Positions 48,899 through 60,125 of a stretch of 64,000 nt of DNA are shown here, in pieces. The stretch is from Margaritifera margaritifera (lineage: Eukaryota; Mollusca; Bivalvia; Unionida; Margaritiferidae): positions 433,001 to 497,000 of the forward strand of contig JAQPZY010001256.1 in assembly GCA_029931535.1 (NCBI GenBank), in the 5' to 3' direction. The number at the start of each line of letters is the position of its first letter. Position 1 is the first letter of the stretch. The notes below the pieces were generated by a model that was not told where the DNA came from, made no database searches, and saw only the letters and a list, made by a program, of their open reading frames with translations. A program made the translations under genes and the position numbers.

Positions 48899-49033
48899 CT
48901 GATTGATTGATTGATTGATTTATCTATTGTTTATCTATTGATTGACTGATATGTTTTGTTTTGTTTTTATTCTTTAAATAACTTCGATTATCTTCTGTAC
49001 CATCCACATAAACGCATTTAACTTCATTCCGAC
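48899..49033. repeat. direct repeat R2, left copy, with (GATT)n
   Basis: Starts with GATT tetranucleotides, then TATCTATTGTTTATCTATTG and TTCTGTACCATCCACATAAA. It matches 58092-58222 in the same orientation. Confidence 0.85.
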
Positions 49034-49079
49034 AACAGTAGTAAAGGAATATTGTATGCCACTCCCAAATATAATGTTC

Positions 49080-49920
49080 AGGTGTAATATGGATCTGAGC
49101 GACAAAATATTTTCAGAAAAGTTTGATTATGTTTCAAGTCTCAGTTATAATTCTGAAAAGATAGAGGAACACATTCGAGGATAGATGCAAAATATTGTTT
49201 AAAACAACGGCGAGGGAGAATAGAAGTACGGCCTCAAAATTTCCAAGTGTCATGACTAATAAGGAAAAACACTACCGGATAATCTTGTGAAGTGCTTAAT
49301 TGGATACAATAAGGACCCATATTCAGATTTATTGGAATGGAGAAAGAAGAATTAAAAAAGGCATTAGCCGGCTATGTACAATGCAGTAATACAAATGGAC
49401 ATAAAGTCAGTACAAAAGACTGATCTTATAGTATCAATGAATTTTCATTTTCTAGCAGCTAGTCCAGATTCCCTGGTTCATTGTGAACATTGTAAAGAAA
49501 CGAGCGGCATTGCTGAAGTGACGTATCCCTTCAAATATAGAGATTTGACACCCCTTGAAGCAGCACAGAAAAGTGATTTCTTTTGTGATGTTAGAAATGG
49601 TGAGTTGAAATTAAAGTTAAATCACACTTACTACTACCAGGTACATGGACAGCTAGCCTTGGCCAATCGCAAGTGGTGTAACATTGATGTATGGAGACTC
49701 AAAGGAATACGTGTGGAGAGGATTTAGTTTGATAACCAACTGCGGGAGGAGAGAATGTTGCCAAAGTTGAAGACCTTCTTCGTAAAAAGCATTCTTCCAG
49801 AAATGTTTTCAAGGAGAATTCGACGAGATCTTCCTCTTTACACAACAAAATTCAGTAATCAAGTCTGTGACACTATTCATTATTGGGACAATGTTAAATT
49901 AATGCGATCCTTTTAAGCTT
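49080..49920 (+). pseudogene. YqaJ-type exonuclease relic (ISL2EU second protein)
   Basis: The longest frame, 49374-49727, contains FLAASPDSLVHCEHC, then SGIAEVTYPFKYRDLTPLEA and KLNHTYYYQVHGQLALANRK. These correspond to the GxSPDG, the 'E-x-K' core (here EVTYP, so the catalytic Lys is replaced by Thr) and the YYxQVQxQM motif of YqaJ/lambda-exonuclease-like nucleases (PF09588 type). The frame passes a TAG after RVERI and continues LREERMLPKLKTFFVKSILP. Upstream pieces (VKCLIGYNKDPYSDLLEWRK) belong to the same protein in another frame. Its plus-strand direction faces the transposase relic at 56.7-58.0 kb, the convergent layout expected for the two genes of an ISL2EU element. Confidence 0.8.
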
Positions 49921-50426
49921 AGGTTAAGAAAAGATGAAATATAGTATTATTATAGTTACCCAAATTGTTCAGTTCTTTTCATCAATTATATTACAGTCTG
50001 ATTGAAACATATAATTAATCACTACAGTACGCATCATACCAACTGTACATAGTACCTACTTGCCCTAATCAGTAATTAGTTACTTCAGTTGGTCAGATTT
50101 GTTTCCTACTTGGTTGATCTAGACCAGTGCACGGGGTTTTGTTTATGAGTATGTCAGTCTCAACAAGAAAAACATTGATGTTTGTGGAGAGTGAGAGAAT
50201 ATCTGTAGTTACATGATTTGTGTAGTAAACATTTGTAAATAGTGATTCTAATCTGAATGGTGCATGCAGTCTGTATCATAAAGTGTAGTTATATGATCTA
50301 TGAGTGTATAATACAGAACTCTAGATAAACAGTGCATTTCCATATTTTACGCAGATTCGAAAAACAATGCATACATACTTTTAAATACGTTCAAATTATG
50401 CAAAACAATTAAATTTTAAGAATTTT

Positions 50427-50675
50427 TTCGAAGTTATCAGCTTATTGCTCATACCTTAAACACAGTTTATGTTGTGGGATGGCACATTCGATCAATATAA
50501 ACAATGATATCGCTTCAAGTTTCACATGTTCCGTGCACGTTTGAAATGATAGTACTTTATCAGTGTGAGAAACATTCGCTCAAATAGAGCCATATAATCA
50601 TATGGACCCTGAACTAGACTTGGTCATTAAGCTGTATTCAGAAAGGCATACTTAACATATTGATGCACAAAATGA
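50427..50675. repeat. direct repeat R1, right copy
   Basis: Diverged direct copy of 47648-47895. The pair brackets the YqaJ relic, but whether it belongs to the same element is unknown. Confidence 0.75.
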
Positions 50676-51075
50676 AAACGCAGTTTGTTCCATGCCGGGA
50701 GAAATGATAGTAATAGTGGCTATAAGTGGAAGCTAGTAAGGTGGCTCTGTAGATTTTGTCAGTTATAAGTGGGTATTTTGTGCAGTGCAATGGTTCAAAA
50801 TGTGAGTATTCATTGAATGAAAGGTAGATAAATGTACTAATGGATCATATAAAAATTTTGGAAACAAAAAGTGTTAAAGTGTTTTCATTTTTGTTCAAAT
50901 TCTTGGATGATGGAATAGAGATGGGAGTTTACTGGTGCAGTTTTGAGATATTCCCTATCTTTTTTTTTTTTTTTTTGACTCAGTTTATTATTATTACCTG
51001 TCTCTTACAACATTCTTCAGTTATGTTCATTAGTTATAACTGTTCGGCAATTACTGAGTTATAACAAATTCACAA

Positions 51076-51572
51076 ATGAGTGGTAGTGTGAAACAAATAA
51101 TCGAAACAATATTATCTAAAAGCATGGTGACATCTGACACAAATTTGTGGGATCCAGGCTTGAATCTGGACTTAGAGGAAATAAAGCAAAGCCTCAGAGG
51201 GGCATTTCTAAGGGAGATATCACATCTACTATTGCTGACCTTGTGCAAAAAGATGACTTTAGGAAATGGTTTCAACTATTCTGAGGGAATTGTTAGAGCA
51301 TGTAAGGAAGATCTGATAAAGGAGATTATAGTAGAAAGTGAAAGCGTAGTAAAGGATAGGACAGGAGACTTGATGGACTGATTCACTGGAATTTGAGAAC
51401 CACCAATTGAGAGGAAAATTAAAAGAGGCAAAGAATGAAAATAGCAAACTGGGGAGTGATCTGAAAGGATCTTACATGAGATCGAAGGAACCAAATGCAG
51501 CTTGAAACCGAATCGAACAAAACTCGAGAAAGATGAATGTTAAAGTTTTAGGGCTGGAGAAGGAGGAAAATT

Positions 51573-51642
<70 letters not shown>

Positions 51643-51902
51643 CCATATTGGTGAAGGAAGTCACAAAGATTGACTTAAATAATAAGGACATAGTGGCTGT
51701 GCATAGAATCTCCGGCCGACAGGGACAGCCACCGCCAGTGACTGTGAAATATTCCGGAGCTTGGACTGCAAACTTCCAATTATCAGTAAGCGAAAGAATT
51801 TCAAGCACAAAAAAAGGAATTAGACTGGTGGAGGATGTGATTTTTATCAATATGGAACATGCCAATAAATTAACTAAACATCACGAGAAATTTAGAATGT
51901 AG
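51076..51902 (+). pseudogene. LINE ORF1 (L1 ORF1p-like) interrupted by a GA microsatellite
   Basis: The first frame, 51076-51381, gives a helical segment (KQIIETILSKSMVT, LDLEEIKQSLRGAF). After a TGA, charged coiled-coil-like sequence continues to about 51560. A 60-bp GA run follows. Then 51648-51902 reads VKEVTKIDLNNKDIVAVHRI and SGRQGQPPPVTVKYSGAW, the RRM-type 'DI-x-x-x-HRIG' signature of L1 ORF1 RNA-binding proteins. The frame ends with KLTKHHEKFRM. The microsatellite puts an Arg-Glu repeat into the protein. Confidence 0.7.
51579..51638. repeat. (GA)n microsatellite inside LINE ORF1
   Basis: Uninterrupted GA run of 60 bp. Confidence 0.97.
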
Positions 51903-52199
51903 GAGCGATTTGCAATTTTATGAATTCATGAAGTTGCCCTAATAGGTATGCGGAGCTTACATTATGCTGTTCCTTTTTCAGCTGAAATTTGTTTTAAAAC
52001 ATTTCAGTTGCTCTTTTCATGTTTGTTTTTGTTTGTTTTTTTTGTTTTTTTTTTTTTTTTTTTTTGGTCTTTTTCTTTCTTTATTCGAACTGATAAAGTA
52101 CCTGTGACTAGTTTGACGTTTAGCAGATTTCGTCATCCACATAAGACTAACTGACAGATTAAAGAAAAATAAAAGAAACCAGGAGTTAATTCATGAGTG

Positions 52200-53000
52200 T
52201 TGCATTATATTTGTATTAATTTATCATCATTTGCTTAACTCTTCATATCTCATTCGTGTATCCACCTTGTCAACACATTCATCCATATATTGATGATTCA
52301 TTCATTTAGGTTCCTTCTTCTCTTGTTTGGTGGTTTTTTCTGTTTCATTTGTTGATTCGACTCTATCTTGGTTTCCTTTTATTCTGTCATCGGTTAATTC
52401 ATTCATTATTTTTGTTACTTCAGTCTCTTCCTCGTTAGCCTTTTTCATTAATCCATCGATTCATTATTCACTCAACTTTTTGGTCATATTTTTCCTTTAT
52501 CAATTCATTCACTACTTCATAAATTCTATTTCACTCATACACACATTCATTGACTCATTCATTCACTCATCATGTTGGTGGCCCCTGGTGGCCGAGTGGT
52601 CTAAGGCGCTCGACTTTACAGATCTCTTACACATCTCATCACTGTCCGTGTGAGTTCGAGTCTCGGCTCGACCAACATGTGTATGTGAGAAAGCTTGCCA
52701 GTAGCTTCCCGTAGGTCGGTGGTTCTTCCTGGGGTCCTCCCAGGTTCTTCCTCCACCAAATATACTGGCTGCCATTTATAGCCTATCATGTGCGGAAGAA
52801 TGGCATTAAACTCCACAAAACCAAAACCAAACCACTCATCATTTTCATCATTACTGATCCACAATCAATTTTCAGTCATTCTTACTCGCTCTTTCATTCA
52901 CTCATTCATCACACCCATGTTTACTCATATTCATACTTCTTTTTGTCCTTTTTTAATTCTTTCATTCATTTGTATACTTGTAATTTCAGTGCCTATTGGT
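52200..53000. repeat. degenerate (ATTC)n-rich tract
   Basis: TTCATTCA, CACTCATTC and related tetranucleotides recur irregularly on both sides of the SINE at 52574-52832. This produces Ser/His/Ile/Phe-rich chance open frames. Confidence 0.75.
52564..52842 (+). mobile_element. tRNA-derived SINE with perfect 10-bp target-site duplications
   Basis: CACTCATCAT flanks the insertion at 52564-52573 and 52833-52842. The body (52574-52832, 259 bp) starts with a tRNA-Leu/Ser-like head. Its A box TGGCCGAGTGG lies at 52589-52599 and its B box GAGTTCGAGTC at 52652-52662. A body with CTTCCTGGGGTCCTCCCAGG and AATGGCATTAAACTCCAC follows, and the tail is (CCAAAA)n-like. The AATGGCATTAAAC piece resembles the 3' motif of widespread metazoan SINEs. 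The head is too worn in its stems to be a functional tRNA. Confidence 0.93.
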
Positions 53001-53269
53001 TCACTAAACCGATTTTGTTAAGCTCTGAAAAGGACTGTCGGAGGTTCATAAGAGTTATCTCGTGTAGACTCGTTTTACTTTATTGTAATATATTGTCCAC
53101 TCTATCAATGTTAACTGCAGTAAAATCTACAGAATGGATGGTTTTATGACGGATGTTTGTATTTTGTGTAAGTGTGAATATCATGCGTATGATAAATTTG
53201 AGATGATAATTATTATTTCATTTCTCCCGGTACAAGAACATATATATATGTAAAAATTTCTGCTGTTTT

Positions 53270-55870
53270 AATGGATAATAGCAAATGTTTTATCTATGAA
53301 TGTTAGAAGCTTGCAAGGTTCGGTTTTTAAAAAAGGGGTATTTTCCATTGGGTAAAACAAAAGAATGTATATGTAGTATGGGTCCAAGAAACTCATAGTA
53401 CAAAGAACAATGCAATGTATTGGGCTGCTGAATGGAGATACCAATGTATATTTAGTCAGTATTCCAGCAAAAGTGTTGGAGTCTCAATATTCTTTATAAA
53501 TACTTTTGAGTTTGCGATTCACAGAGAAAAGTGTGAAAGTAATGGTAGTTTTATTAGGTTTGATATCACAATTATTAGCAATAGAATACTTCTTGTAAAT
53601 ATGTATCGTTATAATGATGATAATATGAACATTTGTAGAAAGCTAAAGGAAGAAGTTTTAGTTTTTGAGAACTCATCTATTATAATGTGTGGAGACTGGA
53701 ATAATGTTCAATACTTAGATTCGGATATTTATAATATTTTACATGACAAACACCAACAGTCTACAGCAGCAATTCAAGACCTGAAAAACAAATTGGAATT
53801 AAGTGACCCCTGGCGAAATTCCAATCAAGACTTAAAGTTGTATACCTGGAGACAAACATCTCCATTTAAACAAAGTACATTAGATTTTTGTTTGTATCCG
53901 ATGATATTTATATGAATACAGCTGATGCATATATCTTACCAGGGTATAAGACTGATCATTCAGCTACTGTTTTGAGTGTGGCCTTTTCAAAGTTACCAAG
54001 AGGTAAATGATATTAGAAATTGAATGTTCAGCAATTGGGGAACGCTGAATATATTGATTTGGTTAAATTGTGTATAACTGACACTGTAGATGAATATTAC
54101 GTAGGGGGGAAATAAAGAGGACTCTCTGCATGTTTGTATTTCCTGTAATGATCAAATATTCTTTGAAACTTTGAATATAAAAATAAAATCTGATACTATA
54201 GGTTACTCTATTAGGAATACAAAAGAGAAACGGGAAGAACTAAATGAAATTGAACAGAAAATATTAAAAATTCCAAGGAGATAGTTGGATAACATAGATG
54301 TGGAAACTCTGAAAAATTTACAAAATAAGAAAACAGAATTAGATTAATCTAGAAACAAAAATACATAAAAGGTATTATATTAAGATACAAGACTAGATGG
54401 TATGAGTTTGGAGAAAAAGTACAAAGTACTTTTAAATCTTGAAGAAAGAAATTATGTCAATGAGATAATAAAGGAAATGATTTTAGATGATGGGACAAAT
54501 ATATCAGACCAAATATATATTTTAGAAGCTCAAAACATTTTTTTATGGAATTGTACAAAAGTAGAATTGCTCAGCTTGATGTTGATAATAATCAAGAAAT
54601 CAAACCAGATTACAATAAATGCATACTGTAAGTCTCCAAAACGGTTGGAAAATGGAAAAGTCCAGGCTCAAATGGAATCACAGCAGAGTTCTATACATTA
54701 TTTGGGAAGGATCTTGTGATATTTCTATGCAGATCAATAAATTATGGATATACTGTAGAAAAACTTTTAGATTTTCAGACTCAAGGAGTCATCACATGTT
54801 TACTAAAAGGAAGAAAAAGACAGAAGATACATTAAAAATTGGAGACGTATATCTCTTTTAAATATTGACTATAAGATTGCTCTGGGGGGTATTGCAGCTA
54901 GGATTAAAAACATTATTCCATCAATAATCAGTGATACTCAGAAATGATTTATATAGAGTAGATTCATTGAAGAAAATATCAAGCTATTATACAATATGAT
55001 TGATGAACTTGAAAACAAAAATAGATATGGCTTATTATTGCTAATAGACTTTAAAAAGCCTTTGACTCAGTTAACTGGAGTTTTGTGAAAATGGTGGAAA
55101 TCAATTATATGAAGAAGTTAACAACAGCAAGAAGAATACTGGGAAGCTGAAGTCAAACAAATGTTTCAGTAGTTGGTAAGGTGATTGTTGTAAAAACTCT
55201 TGTTCTGCTCATATTCATGCATCTTTCTTCAGCACTAACAAAACTTAATCGTACCTTATTTCAATTATGGGATGGTAAAGTATAGAGAATTAAACGTGAT
55301 ATCCTAGTATCTCCTGTGAATGAAGGAGAACTAAAATATGATTCACGGTTATTCATTCATTTGGTACATTAAGATAAGATGCGTAAATACAACTCAATTC
55401 AGAAATAAAAATGATGCTCCGAATTTAGGGAGAAGGAAATGAGAAAAAATTACAACTTTTTGAAGGATGTCATTTTGGCAGTATCTTTCTTATTGGAAAG
55501 AGGAACCGCAAAGTCCAAATGAGTATTTATCCCAGAGTATTTCAAACATTGCCCCCTCCCCCCCCCTTATCGTCGGGCGAAGGTTTGCACTAAGGATACA
55601 AGTTGATCTCTTTCATTTTAAATTAATTCGTATAATCATTGTTATTAATAAATTTTGGAAAAGTATTAACATATTAGACGACGAGAAATGTACTTTCTGT
55701 AAGAGTAAGAAAGAAAGTATTGAACATCTCTTTTGTGATTGCGATATAGCTTCAAAGTTTTGCTACCGTTTAATTAAAATGTTTTGCGCTTTGTTGCCCA
55801 AATATTGTATATTTGTCCAAAAAAGAAATATTTTTAGGAAGTTAACAATTGGATATTTTGTTTGATTTCT
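53270..55870 (+). pseudogene. LINE ORF2: endonuclease, reverse transcriptase, zinc region
   Basis: Endonuclease motifs in order are LSMNVRSLQ, WVQETHSTKNN (catalytic Glu), CGDWNNVQYLDSDIYN (Asp/Asn pair), YTWRQTSPFKQSTLDFCL and KTDHSATVLSV (terminal Asp-His). The longest frame is 53415-53915. RT follows in broken frames: KYKVLLNLEERNYVNEIIKE (54.4 kb), TQGVITCLLKGRKR and LLLIDFKKAFDSVNWSF-like sequence (motif A, about 55040-55085). I could not find the YADD box, so the palm is probably deleted. The last frame (55467-55865) has CTFCKSKKESIEHLFCDCDI, the zinc-binding RVT tail (zf-RVT) of L1/Tx1 elements. Confidence 0.85.
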
Positions 55871-56330
55871 TGCTTATTTTGGCTAAATATTATATTTACA
55901 CTTGTAGATTTAATATCCAAAGTCCTTCCATTTATGAGTTTACGCAAATAGTTGAACTGCATAAGAACATTGAAAAATAGACTGCTAAATTAAATAAGAA
56001 AAGATGACCAATTTCATAACAAATGGACCTCAATCATAAATATGTAACTTGTGTAAGAATTCTTTTTCTTCTTGCAATTGGTTATCTTTATTTGGGTCTG
56101 ATTTGATGGAAAGGAGGAATAAAACTTTGTAATATCACAATATCACCTAGAGACTGTTATACTAGTGTTTGTGTACATAAATTGTGTATCAAAAGAGATT
56201 GCTTGCTATACTGGGTTTTTTTTCTCTTTTTATTTATTTCTTTTTCTTTTTTTATGTACATCATATTTATTGTCCCTAGATTATCTGAAACCCAGAAATG
56301 TTTTATTGTAATGTGACCTTGGGATGGTGT

Positions 56331-56739
56331 TCTATTGACCCAGTGGTCAACATATTACGGCGATTTCACCAGAAGATTAATTATTCATTACTCGCAACAA
56401 GGAGAAAAGAAACTTTAGAAGATAACATTTTAAGGCGAAAGTACCTTCTCTAAGGTGGGCAACAGGGTTGTTGTTCAAGTTGCCTGCTGGGCTACCATCT
56501 TGAAGTTTATTAGACCCGGATACACAGTTACTTGATATCCTATTTTTATTGATTGAAATGATTACACCAACATTTTTTGTTCAATACAAATTTTTGTCTA
56601 GTAATACCAGATTTACTGTAATTAAGTGTTTATCAATAACACTGTCAAAACAAATGACATAATAAAGTTTTTTCTCACTTTTATGCAAAATGGCATCACA
56701 TAATAATACGTACAAGCAGAATAAACTGTACTTTGTACA
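56331..56739. other. no gene seen
   Basis: Short region between the LINE end and the transposase relic. The LINE's 3' boundary could not be fixed, and no clear poly(A) or target-site duplication was seen. Confidence 0.4.
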
Positions 56740-57952
56740 AGTTTGCATGGATGTAAAGTCAGCCCTGTACAAGTGATGACTGGAGTGTTGTTAATGCAGC
56801 ACCAATTTTGAAAACAGCTGATGCTGTTAAATGGCAAGTAATAGGTCTTTGAAAACTTCGATTTTTTTATCCCCCTTTGACATGTATACTCAGGTTGGCT
56901 ATCTGCCGTGTCTCCTCAACCTTCCTCCGTGTAAATTGTTTAATTTTAGACTTTGAATGAGGAATGACATGGGCGATTTCTTTGGGAATTGTCAGATCAC
57001 TTATTAAAAACCCTTATTAACCATTATTTTGTCACCTGGCTCACAGAGATCCACCACATCAGACAGCACTGTAATTTTCTTGTCCGAAATACTTCCTGCA
57101 TAGCAGTCAGATACAAAACAAATAACAATATCAGGACTTACGCCAACCAAAATTTTCCATGTCATGTGAGATTTGTAGTTCGAATACATAAAGAGATTTG
57201 GCTTGTAGTGACTCAGGGGTCTCCGTCCACATTTTAGTGCAATCTAGAATAACTCTTGTATTGTGATAACGCCTCTTTAAATATTCAGGTGTGTTTTCTG
57301 CTAGTACTTCTCTCCTAGCTCATTGGGTAAATACCTCACACATGTCCTCCAAATACTACTACACAGAGCAGTTGAAATATGAAATCTATGTTCCAGATCC
57401 TCTTCACATAACCCCAGTCTAAGTCTCATGAGCAGCAACAAAAAACCATCTATAAAAGGTAACTTCCTTGTAGGCACTGGCTTCTTTTTCAATTTACTTG
57501 GTACTCTTTCTCTCCATTTGACTTTTCACCTATCCAATGTGACATGTTCTGGGTATTCACTTCGATGGTATTGAAAAGTAACATTAGTGTCACAAATGTT
57601 AGAATGCCTGTGTAGAAGTGTAATGGAGAGTCGTCATGTTTGATATCCTCCACATCAATATCAGGTTTTTTGCACTGTATCCCAACATCCACTGTTTCTG
57701 GTTTTGTGTTGCATGCTACTGGCGAATCAGTTTGTGTAGAACTATCATATACATGCACTGTGCAAGTCTGTTCACATTTATTAATCTTGCTACTTCTCCT
57801 TGAAATGGGTCCTGTGTAATCATGTATGTGCACAGAACATTTAGTGCAGATGATTCTTGAAGAGAAAGGTTTAATGATTCCTTTTCTTTATAGCTGTTAC
57901 GTTCATTTCTGTCTACATAGGCATCTGGATCTGATGAAATTGACGGGGACAT
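56740..57952 (-). pseudogene. ISL2EU-type DDE transposase (DDE_Tnp_4) relic
   Basis: In minus-strand order: Ser/Thr/Asp-rich linker with VYDSSTQTDSPVA and VDVGIQCKKPDIDV. Then FYTGILTFVTLMLLFNTI and, after a frameshift near 57490, KLPFIDGFLLLLMRLRLGLC and LEHRFHISTALCSSIWRTCV, the HTH_Tnp_4 domain. The catalytic region follows with VILDCTKMWTETPESLQAKS (first Asp), YSNYKSHMTWKILVGVSPD and KIMVNKGF (about 57010), where the second catalytic Asp is Asn. SIHVKG (about 56895) has Lys in place of the catalytic Glu. The THAP domain expected at the N-terminus was not found upstream. The YqaJ relic at 49 kb is the likely partner gene. Confidence 0.85.
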
Positions 57953-58091
57953 AGATAAAGAGATATCATCAACCTTGAATATAACTAGACCATTTGTAAG
58001 AAATTATGTGAATGTGTTCGATTGATTATTATATAATTTATGTTCAATAAAAAAGATCATAGTCTGTGTAGTCATAATTCATACGATTGTC

Positions 58092-58222
58092 TGATTGATT
58101 GATTTATTTATCTATTGTTTATCTATTGACTGACTGATTTATTATTATTTTTTTATTCTTTAGATAACTTCGAGTATGTTCTGTACCATCCACATAAACT
58201 CATTTCAACTTCATTCAGACAA
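58092..58222. repeat. direct repeat R2, right copy
   Basis: Same orientation and order as 48899-49033, including TTTATCTATTGTTTATCTAT, GATAACTTCGAGTATGTTCT and GTACCATCCACATAAACTCA. Confidence 0.85.
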
Positions 58223-58680
58223 TTCCTCTGTTAGTCATATTACGTCCAAGTTGCCTGTCCTGTGCCTTTTCTACCACTCAGCTTTATTTGGGTTACCAAA
58301 TTGTTGCTGAAGCCATTTGAATGCTGCCAATATGAGACTAATTTTATGAAGTTTGTGTGCCTGATCAGTTAACAAATACTTAATTGGGACAACCTGCATT
58401 CTGAAATCTATCCCTGGACCCATATATTTCGTCGTTAGCCTTTAACAGAACATACATAGGTAAAAATTCAATTGGACATCGGAGTGATTAAGCCAATAAT
58501 GGGGATACTAAAAACTGTTCGTGTACATTATTGGATGGAAGTAATATAACGCCTGACCTATGCAAACGATGAGTCCATCAGCAGGAGTGCGAAGTCAAGC
58601 GAACGTATTATTGTTTCTTGCGCACTATCATCTCATCGTTTCAAATGGCGTGACCAGAAGCCAAAAGAAATAAGCTGGGG

Positions 58681-58737
<57 letters not shown>
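58681..58737. repeat. (TAA)n microsatellite
   Basis: TAA run of about 56 bp. Confidence 0.97.
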
Positions 58738-59354
58738 TACAACAGTAACAGCGAATTAAGAAGCTACGTGCAACGTTGGCGGAAAGAAAGGCGTTGGGGG
58801 CGACGAACGAGAAACATACATTATATTATAAATGTAACGAATTCCGCCAGAATTCAATTATTTTTAAAAATTGAAGAATCCTCTATTTTTAAAAACATTG
58901 CTTGGTTTGTAAAGAAAAAACCTAAAAAAAATAGTGGCAGCGGCAGAAAAGGTAGGCCACATAATCTGTTGGAAGCAGGAATATTCTTTTCATGTTGAGT
59001 AGGTGTGGTATAACTTAACTATAAGTTGGATTATTTTTTTATCTAGTCATTGTTCAGCAGAATTGGATTTTTAAGGGATAATGGAACTTTATATCGCGAA
59101 ATATCAGTGCAAGAGTTAGATTACCTCTCAAAGACAAAGTTTCGCAAAGTATATGAAGCCTAACTGTAGTCTTATGCATGCGCTGTCGTATGAAGCAACA
59201 AATGCGATGTGGATTCCTGGCGGCCCTCAAAACACTACTGATAGAAAATAGTGCCTAGTTTGTTTTATTTAATATTTTTATTCTTTTTAGCACTAGCATG
59301 CCACATAATTTAGAATAATGCTAAATGCTTTCAAATAGTTTTTATGCGTTTGCA

Positions 59355-59355
<1 letters not shown>

Positions 59356-59394
<39 letters not shown>
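59356..59394. repeat. (CA)n microsatellite
   Basis: CA run of about 39 bp. Confidence 0.97.
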
Positions 59395-59396
<2 letters not shown>

Positions 59397-59879
59397 ACTT
59401 GATTGTGGCATTTGTATCTGAGAGGCTATTAAAATAATTGGTATGGACATTTTTCAATGTGATCTGTGAAAAGGCACTCATAGTACAATTCCTGCTTCAA
59501 TTCTGACCCTTTATTGGTTTGTATCAGAGACGAACATTATCTTTTGGTTTGGTTGGAATAAGCCCACTTTAAGGGTTCTTTTTTCTTGTCTACAAGACAC
59601 TTCTGAGCACTAACATCACCTACAGTAGATTATTTCAAGAGGTAATAACATCATTATAGTAGTGTATATTTTTCTCTTTGCCTTTGTATGTGTCTAGGAA
59701 AAATCTTAAACTGAGGTGCAGGAAATTTATTTTAAAGATTTTCAATTTCATTTATTTATGTATTTATTTATTTATTTTTGGTATTATTTTGAAATATATG
59801 ATGACTTAGATTGAATTCAAACAGCTGCGTGAGACCTGTAATTGGACAGAATAGTTCTGCAATCGGAACATCCTCGGCC

Positions 59880-60125
59880 TTTTCCATCGTAAATTGAAAC
59901 CGGATGATTTCTTCAGTTTTTTTTTTCACTACAAAGTTGCAGGAATATCATTAAAAGGTAAATGTGCAGGTATTTCATTTCGATGTTCGTCCGCCAAGAA
60001 CAGAACTTACCAATTTGGGAAGTATCACTACGTTTACCTGCGAGTCTCTTTCAGGGAGTCGAAGTTATTCGACTCGCATCGGAAAGAGACGACTAGGTTT
60101 CGAATGATTAGTTCTTTCGCAAGTT
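59880..60125 (-). repeat. repeat family R3, inverted copy
   Basis: Its reverse complement matches 61560-61870. Shared blocks are CTCTTTCCG…GAGTCGAATAACTT, CTGAAAGAGACTCGCAGGT, ATACTTCCCAA[A/G]TTGGTAAG, GG[C/T]GGACGAACATC, AATGAAATACC and GAAGAAATCAT[C/T]CGGTTT. Confidence 0.85.

Larger units (their letters stand above)
51060..56330 (+). mobile_element. L1-like LINE with ORF1 and ORF2, decayed
   Basis: Plus-strand ORF1 (51076-51900) and ORF2 (53.27-55.87 kb) lie in the order and spacing of an L1/Tx1-type LINE. The inter-ORF gap is enlarged by ATTC-rich simple sequence and a SINE. ORF2 keeps endonuclease, RT and a C-terminal zinc region, so the copy was nearly full length before decay. It lies between the two halves of the ISL2EU relic and probably inserted into it. 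Confidence 0.8.
58223..59879. other. no gene seen; microsatellites
   Basis: The 76-codon plus frame at 58768-58998 is Arg/Lys-rich and starts next to a TAA microsatellite. It shows no domain. Confidence 0.5.

Noticed and set aside
52574..52665. A functional tRNA-Leu/Ser gene
   Set aside because: Boxes A and B are present, but the arms do not form a full cloverleaf by eye. The sequence continues into a SINE body flanked by target-site duplications.
58768..58998. Arg/Lys-rich small gene
   Set aside because: Starts in microsatellite flank, no conserved motif, and composition explains the basic residues.
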